Of a stretch of 64,000 nt of DNA, positions 34,968 through 43,354 are shown in pieces. The stretch spans positions 87,875-151,874 of the forward strand of contig CASFEZ010000001.1 in assembly GCA_949293815.1 (NCBI GenBank), in the 5' to 3' direction. The stretch's first letter is position 1; each line of letters opens with the position of its first letter. Under the pieces are notes generated by a model that was not told the DNA's origin, did no database searches, and saw nothing but the letters and a program-made list of their open reading frames with translations. A program made the translations under genes and the position numbers. Origin of the DNA: an uncultured Eubacteriales bacterium. GTDB lineage: Bacteria; Bacillota; Clostridia; Oscillospirales; Acutalibacteraceae.

Positions 34968-35038
34968 GGATAAAGTAGGGCGGATGAATGCCGGACAGGG
35001 AAGGCATATCCGTCTTCTGCAAGGAATGAGGGAATGCG

Positions 35039-36724
35039 ATGAAAAAACCAAATATTCTTCTTCTCACCTCCGATCAACAGCATTTTTCTATGTTAGGTGC
35101 CATGAATGCAAAAATAAAAACCCCTAATTTAGATGCGCTGGCAGCGGATGGTATGCTGTTTGAGCGAGCCTATTGCCCGAATCCCACCTGCACCCCTTCC
35201 CGTTCAAGTATTTTAACCGGGCAATATCCTTCGCAGCACGGCGCATGGTCGCTCGGCACTAAGCTTCCGGAAACCGTTCCGACCCTTTCGGGAACATTGA
35301 CCGATGCCGGATATGTTACCGCTCTGGTTGGCAAAGCGCATTTTCAGCCGACACTTTCAACAGCGGAATATCCATCGCTGGAATCGCGCCAAAAACTATG
35401 GGATTTGGACTTTTGGAAAAATTTTCACGACAGCTTTTATGGCTTTTCCGAAGTGCAGCTTCTTAGAAACCACACGGCGGAGCTCTGGGTCGGTCAGCAT
35501 TATGCGCTCTGGATGCAGGAGCAGGGTTTTACGAATTGGCGGGATTATTTTTTCAAGCCTACCGGCAATCTTGATGAGTATGGCATGGGAACCTGGGCGA
35601 TCCCGGAGGAATATCACTATAATACCTGGATTGCAGAAAAAAGCTGTGCGGTGATGGAGCAGGCGCAGCGGGAAGAAAAACCGTTTTTTCTCTGGGCGAG
35701 TTTCCCAGACCCGCATTATCCGCAGCTTGTGCCGGCGCCTTGGGATAAGATGTACCGACCGGAGGATATGTTCCTGCCGCCCTTTTCGTTTGAGGAGCAT
35801 GAGAAAAACCCACCCTATTTCAAAGAGGTTTTCAAGGAGCATCCTGATTTTTCCGAATATCTGGAGACGGGTATCGGTGTGCATGGTCTGTATCGTCATA
35901 TTTATGATGAAACAGAACTAAAACAGCAGTTGGCATATGCCTATGGCATGGTCAGTTTTATGGATAAATATATCGGCAAAATTCTTGATCGGCTGGATGA
36001 GCTGGGACAGCGGGAGAATACGCTGGTCATTTTTACGACCGATCACGGCGATTTATTCGGACAGCATGGACTGCGCCACAAATGTCTGTTCCATTATGAG
36101 GATATGTTAAAAATCCCGCTGATTGCCCGCTTTCCGCATCATATCCCTGCCGGAATGCGTACCGACAGCCTGCAATCTCTTGTCGATTTGGTGCCGACAA
36201 TCTTGGATTATTGCGGTCTGCCCGCTCTTGCCTCTGCGCGAGGGGTCGATCAGCGCGCGGTCTGGGACGGTATAGAGAAAAAAGCGCGTGATTGGGTTGT
36301 GGTGGAAGACCGGCACGAGCCGCACACCTTGCATATGGACAGCTATGTGGAAGATGGCTGCAAAATCACTGTCCATGAGGGAAAAAGCTACGGAGAACTG
36401 TACGATTTACAAAACGACCCGGAGGAGCACAATAACCTTTGGGCGGAACCGGAGGCAATGCCGTTGAAGGCGCGGCTGCTGACTGCTTTTTTACGGGCAG
36501 AGCGGCAGATGGCGCAGACTCCGGATCTTCCGATTATATATAAAAAAGACGGTTATCGGCTTTTCCTGACGCAGACTGCTTCTGTTTTGCAAAAAGAGAA
36601 CGAAGTGGAGAACCTCTGGAACGAGCCGCAGCTCCTGCCTGCAAAAATTGCCGTTCTTCACGCGGCGATGAGTGATTTGATGAAAAATCAGCCCATGCCC
36701 ATGCCGCGTATCTGTCCATCGTAA
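35039..36724 (+). CDS. Cytosolic Cys-type sulfatase
   Basis: The 561-residue protein has no signal peptide. It opens with PNILLLTSDQQHFSMLG, the metal-binding start of type I sulfatases, and CTPSR with Cys51 as the formylglycine residue, followed by SSILTGQYPS. Later motifs include FTTDHGDLFGQHG (near 333) and KIPLIARFP. It needs maturation by an anSME; the only maturase in the window lies at 11380, so it would act in trans. The family hydrolyses sulfate esters from glycans; an iduronate- or glucosamine-sulfatase-like substrate is possible. It is flanked by its own promoter and terminator. Confidence 0.9.
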   Translation: MKKPNILLLTSDQQHFSMLGAMNAKIKTPNLDALAADGMLFERAYCPNPTCTPSRSSILTGQYPSQHGAWSLGTKLPETVPTLSGTLTDAGYVTALVGKAHFQPTLSTAEYPSLESRQKLWDLDFWKNFHDSFYGFSEVQLLRNHTAELWVGQHYALWMQEQGFTNWRDYFFKPTGNLDEYGMGTWAIPEEYHYNTWIAEKSCAVMEQAQREEKPFFLWASFPDPHYPQLVPAPWDKMYRPEDMFLPPFSFEEHEKNPPYFKEVFKEHPDFSEYLETGIGVHGLYRHIYDETELKQQLAYAYGMVSFMDKYIGKILDRLDELGQRENTLVIFTTDHGDLFGQHGLRHKCLFHYEDMLKIPLIARFPHHIPAGMRTDSLQSLVDLVPTILDYCGLPALASARGVDQRAVWDGIEKKARDWVVVEDRHEPHTLHMDSYVEDGCKITVHEGKSYGELYDLQNDPEEHNNLWAEPEAMPLKARLLTAFLRAERQMAQTPDLPIIYKKDGYRLFLTQTASVLQKENEVENLWNEPQLLPAKIAVLHAAMSDLMKNQPMPMPRICPS

Positions 36725-36788
36725 GGATGCTTGTCTTTTTCCGAAGGCATACATCACGCCTCCAGAAGAAAAGAGCGGTAACAATAGC

Positions 36789-36834
36789 AAAAAAGCGCAG
36801 CATACCCAGTTTGGGCAGATGCTGCGCTTTTTGT
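36789..36834. terminator. Bidirectional terminator
   Basis: AAAAGCGCAGCAT pairs with ATGCTGCGCTTTT around an inner CCCA/TGGG stem; serves the sulfatase on plus and the zinc-ribbon gene on minus. Confidence 0.8.
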
Positions 36835-36841
36835 AATAATT

Positions 36842-37333
36842 TTAGAAATAGTAATAAAACTCTTCTGCCAACTCCGCAAAAAGCGGAAACAGAAGTGTGC
36901 CGGCAAGCAGACTGAGAATAAAGCTGCCGACAAGCTGAATCGCCAGAAGAATCAGCATTGCCCGAAAGAAGTTGGCGCGGGCAGGGTAGCTTTTGTCCAC
37001 CGCCCAAACAATATCAACAATCAGTCCCACAATCGGAATGGCGGAGAGGATGAACCAGAGTACATAGGTCCCAATGGAGGGAATCTGGTTCTGATTCATG
37101 GGCGACGAATAAGGCATACCGCCGTAGGGCGGCATATTGCCCGCCGGCGCATGGTACGGGGGCGGCGTCTGATAGCCCGTTGGCGGTACATAAGAAGAAT
37201 CACCCGCCGGCGCAGCAGCTGCTTGCGCACTCATATCTGCCGAAGCCGTCCGTTGTTCTGCGACCGGCGCACCGCAGTTGGTGCAAAAAGCCGTCCCTTC
37301 CGGCAAACTTTGCCCACAATGGTTACAGGTCAT
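36842..37333 (-). CDS. Zinc-ribbon membrane protein with two hydrophobic segments
   Basis: The 163-residue protein has an N-terminal zinc ribbon (CNHCG...CTNCG, residues 3-21), a Pro/Gly/Tyr-rich linker and two hydrophobic regions (about 89-108 and 122-150) with a charged loop between them. This layout is common in small zinc-ribbon membrane proteins of Clostridia. The inner ATG is preferred because AAAGGAC lies close upstream, while the longer frame has no site. It has its own promoter on the minus strand. Function unknown. Confidence 0.7.
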   Translation of the reverse strand: MTCNHCGQSLPEGTAFCTNCGAPVAEQRTASADMSAQAAAAPAGDSSYVPPTGYQTPPPYHAPAGNMPPYGGMPYSSPMNQNQIPSIGTYVLWFILSAIPIVGLIVDIVWAVDKSYPARANFFRAMLILLAIQLVGSFILSLLAGTLLFPLFAELAEEFYYYF

Positions 37334-37390
37334 ATCATCCAGTCCTTTCTCTGTTCTTATCATATGCAGTAAAAACAGTATGCTACACTT

Positions 37391-37419
37391 ATCATACCAT
37401 TTCGCCCCTCTGCCGTCAA
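37391..37419 (-). promoter_or_regulatory. Promoter for zinc-ribbon gene
   Basis: On the minus strand TTGACG, 17 bp, TATGAT, about 58 bp before the start codon. Confidence 0.65.
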
Positions 37420-37536
37420 GAGATTTGTAAAAAAGCCCTTATCTGACCGGTTTTGACCCTATTTTTGGATGGCATATGGAAGCAAGCAACCGCCTTCGTC
37501 TCCATAGGATGCGGCCATGCGCCGCAAGACCACCTC

Positions 37537-39222
37537 TTACGGATACAGCAGCAAATCGCTGAGAATAACGCTTCCGCCACCGATATAAGCAACAATTTTC
37601 AGGTAATCACATCCGGCAATATCCAGATCCACGGTGAAGGGGTCGGTTTTTTGCTCAATGGTCGGGGAGGTATATACAACCTCCTCGTCGGCAAAGACCT
37701 GGAAATAGCAGCTGCCGTTTTCCGCCATGCCTTCGAGGGGCGCGGCGGTAAAGGTCAGTCGGCTGTATTTTTGATAAATTCGGAATTCACCGGAGTTCAC
37801 CGAGTCATCCCAACGACTCTTAAATAGACGAACATAGTTTTTTGCGGTGGAGTAATCCGTGCCGAAGGTATCCTTGGGTTCGCCGCTGTCCCAGTACCAA
37901 TCATCGCTGTTGAGCAGAACCTCCTGTTTCAACGAGATGGGGTGAATGCTGGCAATGCTTGCCAGCTTGGTTTTCAGCGTCTGGCTGTCGGGCAAAAGGC
38001 TCAGCGCCTGGTTCAGCGCGGCGACCGCCTCCTCGCCCCGGTTGTCGGCAATGAGCTGGTCGGCGCTGCTGAGAACGGCGGTTTCATACTGCTCGCTGGT
38101 TTCGTTCAGCATACGGGTAATATCTGCGTCCGAGGGCAATACTTCCTTTGCACTCTGCAAGAGCCTGACCGCTTCTTCCCACTTGCCGTCGGCAACGGCG
38201 GCCTCGGCCTGTTGGATGGTTTCGGTTTTCATGCGTTCGTTGCTTTGCTGCTGGTAGGATTCCTTTTTTTCCTCCAGCGTCTGGTCGGCCGGGATGACCA
38301 AAAGCCCCTCTGCTAACTCGGCAATGGCCTTTACATAGTCCCCGTCCGCGGCGGCCTGATCGGCGCGATCGATAACCTGTTGGCGATAGGCTGCGATGGC
38401 GTTGTCCAAAAGATTTTCCGCGTCCTGGTAGTTGCCGTCCGTTGGTACAACCCGGCGCAGCGAGGCAATGGCGTTTTTATAATCCTGCTGGTTCAGATAT
38501 TCCAGCCCTTCCTGATAGGCGGTCTCGGAGTTCGCGGCATTGCTTAAATAGTCCAGCCCTTCGGTAACCATCGCCTGCACACCGGCATCCGGAAAGCAGG
38601 AAAACACTTTTATCTGCTCCTGCGCCTGTTCTAATGTGAGATTGCCGCGGGCAAACTGCTCCTTGGCATCATCGATTGCCTTTTGCGCGGTGTCGGCCAA
38701 ATCATTGCGATAGCTTTCCTTTGTGCCGATGCGGTCGGTATACATCTGAGCCGCCTCGCCGGTTTCCCCCTGCTGCGCCAGCTGAACGGCGCGGGAGACC
38801 GGATTGACCAGCGACAAAACCAAAAGCACCAAAACCACCAAAAGCGCAACGCCGCAGCCGCCGGATACGGCAATGATGGCAGCCAGCTTTTTATTTTTCG
38901 GTGCCGGAACGTTGCTTTTTGCAGATTTTTGCTTTTTCCGTTTTTTCCTAGGTGTTTTACCTTCCCGGTGCGGCGGGGTGGTCTCCGGCCGGGAAAATTT
39001 TTCGGGAATGTCGGCTTCCGGTTGAGAAGCATGCTCGGTGCTGTCGGATTCCTGCGGGGGAATATACGACGTATACATGGGAACCCCCGGTTCCGGGCGA
39101 ACCGGCTCCGCTCGAAGAGAAGCGGCGTTCTCTTTTTGGGCAGGTGCCTGTAGCTGTGTGCCGCAGATATTGCAGAAGTTGGCACCATCCGGTACGGAAT
39201 TTCCGCATTTTTGGCAGAACAT
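37537..39222 (-). CDS. Zinc-ribbon/TM/TPR-like protein with NPCBM-like domain
   Basis: The 561-residue protein has an N-terminal zinc ribbon (CQKCG...CNICG, residues 3-21), a Pro/Lys-rich linker with a very basic patch (RKKRKKQK), one membrane helix (about 110-134), a long helical region with TPR-like repeats (about 140-420) and a C-terminal beta-sandwich (about 425-561) resembling the NPCBM carbohydrate-binding domain (GSCYFQVFADEEVVYTS, DYLKIVAYIGGG). The repeat region and sandwich should be extracellular. GGAGG before ATG 39222 gives the start. It may monitor surface glycans; function is inferred only from domain order. Confidence 0.75.
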   Translation of the reverse strand: MFCQKCGNSVPDGANFCNICGTQLQAPAQKENAASLRAEPVRPEPGVPMYTSYIPPQESDSTEHASQPEADIPEKFSRPETTPPHREGKTPRKKRKKQKSAKSNVPAPKNKKLAAIIAVSGGCGVALLVVLVLLVLSLVNPVSRAVQLAQQGETGEAAQMYTDRIGTKESYRNDLADTAQKAIDDAKEQFARGNLTLEQAQEQIKVFSCFPDAGVQAMVTEGLDYLSNAANSETAYQEGLEYLNQQDYKNAIASLRRVVPTDGNYQDAENLLDNAIAAYRQQVIDRADQAAADGDYVKAIAELAEGLLVIPADQTLEEKKESYQQQSNERMKTETIQQAEAAVADGKWEEAVRLLQSAKEVLPSDADITRMLNETSEQYETAVLSSADQLIADNRGEEAVAALNQALSLLPDSQTLKTKLASIASIHPISLKQEVLLNSDDWYWDSGEPKDTFGTDYSTAKNYVRLFKSRWDDSVNSGEFRIYQKYSRLTFTAAPLEGMAENGSCYFQVFADEEVVYTSPTIEQKTDPFTVDLDIAGCDYLKIVAYIGGGSVILSDLLLYP

Positions 39223-39266
39223 AAGCAATCCTCCTTCTTAACATTAAGTGGTATTTTATTGTTATT

Positions 39267-39295
39267 ATCATAGCATCATTTGTGATTATTGTCAA
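39267..39295 (-). promoter_or_regulatory. Promoter for zinc-ribbon/NPCBM gene
   Basis: On the minus strand TTGACA, 17 bp, TATGAT, 45 bp before the start codon. Confidence 0.75.
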
Positions 39296-39379
39296 CAATA
39301 ATCGATGTTTCACGATATAATTTTTATGAAAATGATGCTGCATTTCAGCAAATAACAATAAAATAAATGCACAAACGCA

Positions 39380-39505
39380 ATGCCTGAATATAAAGGAGAA
39401 AAGAAAAATCGTACACCTTATGACTTAACAAAAAAGCAGATTGCAGAGAACTTGTATGGGCATATGCAGCACATGCCCCCATGGCACGCGAGCAGCAAAT
39501 GCTGA
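39380..39505 (+). CDS. Possible 41-residue mini-protein
   Basis: An ATG frame of 42 codons reads MPEYKGEKKNRTPYDLTKKQ and continues to end in HASSKC. Composition is coding-like (basic N-terminal half, hydrophilic), and the base use is more AT-rich than in the neighbours. There is no good ribosome binding site, and the 3' end crosses a GGGCAT/ATGCCC hairpin, so it may be a relic or chance frame. No family recognised. The rest of the gap between 39296 and 39513 shows nothing else. Confidence 0.25.
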   Translation: MPEYKGEKKNRTPYDLTKKQIAENLYGHMQHMPPWHASSKC

Positions 39506-39513
39506 CAGCAAAC

Positions 39514-39555
39514 AAATATGGACGCCGGAGAATTTCAATCCGACGTCCATATTTT
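39514..39555 (-). terminator. Hairpin after yccF, possible terminator
   Basis: AAATATGGACG pairs with CGTCCATATTT; about 70 bp beyond the YccF stop codon. The downstream T content is weak. Confidence 0.45.
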
Positions 39556-39624
39556 AGCGGTTTATATAATGGACGAAAAATGTGCGTTTACGCCGAATAT
39601 GCGAAAAACCGCAGGTCTAAGTAT

Positions 39625-39993
39625 TTATTTGCTGACAACTTCAGCACCGAATGGGGCAAAGGCGAGCTTGGCGAACTTGAAATACTGCAATCCAAAGGGA
39701 ATGCCCACAATCGTTACGCAGAAAATAAGACCTTCCATCGCAAAAATTGCTGCAAGCCAAAGACCGATAAAAATAATCCATACAGCGTTGCCGACCTTGC
39801 TGAGTGAGCGATTTTCTTTGTGTATAACTTCCTTGCCGAACGGTGTCAGGCAGAGCTTTGCAGCGTTAAAGCACGCTCTGCCGAGCGGAATGCCGACCAC
39901 CGTGATACAGCACAAAAGCCCGGCAAGCGCCCACAAAAGTGCAGGAAGCCAGCCAAAACAGATCAGCCAAAGAATATTGCCGAGTACAGACAT
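39625..39993 (-). CDS. YccF-family membrane protein
   Basis: The 122-residue protein has two YccF domains, each a hydrophobic hairpin ending in VVGIPLGRACFNAAKL or IVGIPFGLQYFKFAKL followed by PFG. YccF proteins are inner-membrane proteins of unknown function, sometimes with ion-channel-like proposals. GGAGG precedes the ATG at 39993. It has its own promoter. Confidence 0.85.
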   Translation of the reverse strand: MSVLGNILWLICFGWLPALLWALAGLLCCITVVGIPLGRACFNAAKLCLTPFGKEVIHKENRSLSKVGNAVWIIFIGLWLAAIFAMEGLIFCVTIVGIPFGLQYFKFAKLAFAPFGAEVVSK

Positions 39994-40156
39994 GATTTCA
40001 CCTCCTTTTACAGCAGTATGCCTCAAAATGAACGGTGTGCACCGTATTATGTGCTTACCCGCAGCAACCTCCTCGGTGCTGCAAAAAAACACAGTGCAGC
40101 TATCCGCACGGCGCTTTGATTTTTTTGTGCGCACCAATTTATGGTATTGTATTTAC

Positions 40157-40185
40157 ATGATAACACAAAATAATGTTTTTGTCAA
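40157..40185 (-). promoter_or_regulatory. Promoter for yccF
   Basis: On the minus strand TTGACA, 17 bp, TATCAT. The leader of about 160 nt shows no recognised RNA motif. Confidence 0.65.
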
Positions 40186-40325
40186 CACTATTCTGCATTA
40201 TATTGTATAATAACCTGTGTCTGGCTAAAATCGTGGACATCGGCTTTATACGACCAGGCAGCTGTAAAGCGATTTTCCGCAAAGATTGCTGGCATAAGCG
40301 GCTTTTAATACCGGCAGACATGAAA

Positions 40326-40354
40326 AGTACCGCCGGATGCAAAACATCCGGCGG
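40326..40354 (-). terminator. Terminator after suf genes
   Basis: CGCCGGATG pairs with CATCCGGCG, followed on the minus strand by TACTTTTC, a weak T-run. Confidence 0.55.
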
Positions 40355-40374
40355 CAAATGGTATATATGGATTT

Positions 40375-41295
40375 TTATTTCAAGAAACCTTCGATGATGA
40401 CTTCTTCCGCTTCCTCTTCGTTCATGCCGAAGGTCATCAGCTTCAGCAGCTGGTCGCTGTTGATTCTTCCGATGGCGGCTTCGTGCACCACCTGGGCGTC
40501 GGCATTGTTGGCTTCAATGGCGGGAATCGAGCTGATTTTGGCGTTGTCCATAATAATGGAATCGCACTGTACATGGGCGCGGCAGGGCGCGTTGCCCACC
40601 GCTTTCGGGTAGAATACCTGCACCGAATTGTCCCTTGCCACCGAGCGGGAAATAATCTGTGCTGAAGCGCCCTCGCCGTTTAAATAAATTTCCACATCCG
40701 AGCGGGCACTCTGGTCTTCGTGGGTCATCAGCCGTTCAAAAATCTGCATTTTGGCGCCGGCTGCCAGCGTCGCTTTGGTGGTGCGCACCGTGGAGGAAAC
40801 GCCCTTGATTTGCACGCTCTCCATTTCGCAATAGGAATTTTCTTCCATATACAGCTCTGTTACCGGGTTCAAAATCCGCTTGCCGGTACCGCTGCCCTCT
40901 CCGTAATGCTTTTCCACATAGCGGATTCTGGCGTTCCTGCCCACAAAAAAGCGGTGGACGCCGTCGTGCTGGGCGGTGTCGCAGCCCTCGTTGTGAATGC
41001 CGCAGCCCGCAATGATGGTCACATCGGCATTTTCGCCGATATAAAAGTCGTTGTATACCAAATCCGTCATGCCGGTTTTGGTTAAAATAACGGGAATGTG
41101 TACTTCCTCGCCTTTGACATCGGGCATGACGCGGATATCAATGCCGGGCTTGCCGGTCTTTGGGGTAATCTGCACCTGCTCGGTAGAGCGGCGCTCCATT
41201 GCAGCGCCGTCTTTGCGTATATTATAGGCGCCGACCGGTGGAATCCCGTCCATATCCGCAATGGTTTTCAAAAGGTCATAATCGGTTTTCTGCAT
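40375..41295 (-). CDS. SufB/SufD-family Fe-S scaffold subunit (SmsB-like)
   Basis: The 306-residue protein is a short SufB/SufD-core protein: a right-handed beta-helix region with GCGIHNEGCDTAQHDGVHRF near residues 95-114 and ARDNSVQVFYPKAVG, NADAQVVHEAAIGRI and a C-terminal helix with EEEAEEVIIEGFL. Only one SufB/D-like gene is paired with SufC here, and no SufD, SufS or SufU/E is adjacent. This fits the minimal SMS (SufC-SufB) iron-sulfur assembly type of many anaerobes. The gap to SufC is 4 bp. Confidence 0.88.
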   Translation of the reverse strand: MQKTDYDLLKTIADMDGIPPVGAYNIRKDGAAMERRSTEQVQITPKTGKPGIDIRVMPDVKGEEVHIPVILTKTGMTDLVYNDFYIGENADVTIIAGCGIHNEGCDTAQHDGVHRFFVGRNARIRYVEKHYGEGSGTGKRILNPVTELYMEENSYCEMESVQIKGVSSTVRTTKATLAAGAKMQIFERLMTHEDQSARSDVEIYLNGEGASAQIISRSVARDNSVQVFYPKAVGNAPCRAHVQCDSIIMDNAKISSIPAIEANNADAQVVHEAAIGRINSDQLLKLMTFGMNEEEAEEVIIEGFLK

Positions 41296-41299
41296 ACGG

Positions 41300-42031
41300 T
41301 CAGTTCCCCTTTCCCCGGAATGAGCAGCCCTCGGAAAATTCTCCCATCAGTTTCGGGAAAATTTCGTCCAGCGTGCCCTGTTCGCGAATTTTGCCGTCGG
41401 CAATGACCACCAGCCGGTCGGCCAGCTTCATAATGCGCTCCTGGTGCGATATGATAATGGTTGCGCGGTTGTCATCGTGGTGCATGGCCTTAAAGCTCTC
41501 CACCAGCATGGTAAAGCTCCACAGGTCAATGCCCGCTTCCGGCTCATCGTAAATAGCCAGCTTCAGGCTGCGCGCCATCAAGGTGGCAATCTCAATGCGC
41601 TTGACCTCGCCGCCGGACAGGGAGGCGTCCACTTCCCGGTTCAAATAGTCCCGGGAGCAAAGTCCGACCGCCGTTAAATAGAAGCAGCACTCGTCCTCCG
41701 GCAAATCGCTGCCATGCGCCAGGCCTAACAGGCGGCGCACGGTCATGCCCTTAAAGCGGGGCGGCTGCTGAAAAGCATACCCGATACCAAGCTTGGCGCG
41801 CTCGTATACCGACATATTTGTAATATCCGTACCGTTGAACAGAATCTGTCCTTCCGTGGGCGTTTCCAGTCCCATGATAAGGCGCGCAAGGGTCGATTTG
41901 CCGCCGCCGTTGGGACCGGTGATTACCAAAAACGCACCGTCCGGAACCGTAAGGCTCACATGGTCAATAATGCCAAGCTTTTCCTGGTTCTCATCTGCAA
42001 CGGAAAAGGAAACATTTTTTAATTCTAACAT
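41300..42031 (-). CDS. sufC: SufC ATPase (SmsC-like)
   Basis: The 243-residue ATPase has Walker A GPNGGGKST near residue 39, a Q-loop QQPPRFKG, signature LSGGEVKR and Walker B LAIYDEPEAGID. The Q-loop text and EPEAGID are typical of SufC. It drives the conformational cycle of the SufB-like scaffold encoded 4 bp downstream. AAGGAG precedes the ATG. Confidence 0.92.
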   Translation of the reverse strand: MLELKNVSFSVADENQEKLGIIDHVSLTVPDGAFLVITGPNGGGKSTLARLIMGLETPTEGQILFNGTDITNMSVYERAKLGIGYAFQQPPRFKGMTVRRLLGLAHGSDLPEDECCFYLTAVGLCSRDYLNREVDASLSGGEVKRIEIATLMARSLKLAIYDEPEAGIDLWSFTMLVESFKAMHHDDNRATIIISHQERIMKLADRLVVIADGKIREQGTLDEIFPKLMGEFSEGCSFRGKGN

Positions 42032-42072
42032 AAATGAGCTCCTTCCGTGGGAGACTGCTTGTCCCCTTTTCT

Positions 42073-42101
42073 ATTATATATAGGATATGGGGAAATAGCA
42101 A
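42073..42101 (-). promoter_or_regulatory. Promoter for suf genes
   Basis: On the minus strand TTGCTA, 17 bp, TATAAT, 42 bp before the sufC start. Confidence 0.65.
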
Positions 42102-42228
42102 TAGATAAACTTCACTTTCTGCAGGCGCAAACATCCATTCATTTTGGTAGGATTTAACAGAAGAATTTTTATAATTTTGTCAGCTTTGCAAAAAATTCAA
42201 AAATTACCGTTTTTTTTATGCCAAACTA

Positions 42229-42257
42229 TTGCCATTTAATGGTAAATATGGTAATAT
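42229..42257 (+). promoter_or_regulatory. Possible promoter for spo0A
   Basis: TTGCCA, 17 bp, TAATAT about 38 bp before the start codon. The flanking 42102-42228 gap is AT-rich and shows no other feature; no clear 0A box was seen. Confidence 0.4.
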
Positions 42258-42294
42258 ATGGTATATCCAAAAGAAAGAGAAAGGATGAAAAACG

Positions 42295-43065
42295 ATGAAT
42301 GACCAAATAAAAATACTGTTAGCCGAGGACGGAAGCGAATTTGGCAGAGAATGCGCGTCGGCGCTGCGGGGTTACGGCTATGAGGTAACGCTGACCGCCA
42401 AGGACGGCAACGAGGTGATGGCGGCGCTGCGCAGCCAGAAACCGGATGTACTGCTGATGGACGCCTTTATGGCGCGGCTGGATGCGCTGGGCGTGCTGAA
42501 GCTGATTGCCGCCAACGATTTGCCGAAAAAGCCGGTGGTATTCCTGTTGTCGAGCATCGACAACCCGGCATTCGAGCAGGAGGTGCTGTCCGCCGGTGCG
42601 AGCTACTACTTCCTGAAGCCCATTGATATGAATATGCTGGTGGAGCGGATTATTCAGTTCACCGGCAAAATGAACCGCAGCGGACGTATTCCCGTGCGGA
42701 CGGAAAACCAGCTGGATTTGGAGCTGATTGTTTCGGATATTATGCACCAGATTGGCGTTCCGGCACATATCAAGGGCTATCATTACCTGCGCAGCGCGAT
42801 TATTCTGTCGGTCAATTCGCCGGATATGATGAACTCGGTCACCAAGGTGCTGTATCCGACCGTGGCAAAAATGTATAAAACCACCGCCTCCCGGGTGGAA
42901 CGCGCCATCCGCCATGCCATCGAGGTGGCGTGGGACAGAGGTGATGTGGATGTATTAAGCTCCTATTTCGGCTATACCATTCAGAACACCCGCGGCAAAC
43001 CCACCAACAGCGAATTTATCGCCATGATCAGTGATAAACTGCGCCTGCGGCTGAAAGTTTCCTGA
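42295..43065 (+). CDS. spo0A: Sporulation master regulator Spo0A
   Basis: The 256-residue protein has an N-terminal receiver (phospho-acceptor Asp56, acidic pair E11/D12, Lys in FLKPID) and a C-terminal DNA-binding domain with [38 protein letters not shown] and the C-terminal [16 protein letters not shown], diagnostic of Spo0A. Phosphorylated Spo0A activates sporulation genes. The loop after Asp56 reads [10 protein letters not shown], where most Spo0A proteins have a proline four residues on and Gly after Asp. The gene stands alone, diverging from sufC; spoIVB, its usual upstream neighbour, is absent here. Confidence 0.95.
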   Translation: MNDQIKILLAEDGSEFGRECASALRGYGYEVTLTAKDGNEVMAALRSQKPDVLLMDAFMARLDALGVLKLIAANDLPKKPVVFLLSSIDNPAFEQEVLSAGASYYFLKPIDMNMLVERIIQFTGKMNRSGRIPVRTENQLDLELIVSDIMHQIGVPAHIKGYHYLRSAIILSVNSPDMMNSVTKVLYPTVAKMYKTTASRVERAIRHAIEVAWDRGDVDVLSSYFGYTIQNTRGKPTNSEFIAMISDKLRLRLKVS

Positions 43066-43073
43066 AACAGCAG

Positions 43074-43111
43074 TGCCCTCTCCGCCAATACCGCGGAGAG
43101 GGCGCTTTTTA
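43074..43111 (+). terminator. Terminator after spo0A
   Basis: GCCCTCTCCGC pairs with GCGGAGAGGGC, followed by GCTTTTT. Confidence 0.85.
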
Positions 43112-43354
43112 GGGAAAAATCGGCAGTGCGCAACCGCTGCGCCGCCTTTGTCCAACAAAAAGAACAAGTGGCGTTGCACCATTTTCTGTTTATCGTGCGT
43201 AAAAAACAGAGCCTTGCTGAATATGTCCGTATAAAGTGAAGATGCTTCTTGACAGGCAAACACCCCTTTGCTATGATTTGAATAAAGCGCGGCGTGTTTT
43301 TCCCAAAGCGGCAATGCGCTTGTAAAAACAGGCTTTTGATAGGATGGGTTGCCC

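Noticed and set aside
39518-40210. 230-codon plus-strand frame
   Set aside because: Antisense to the YccF gene; composition is not protein-like.
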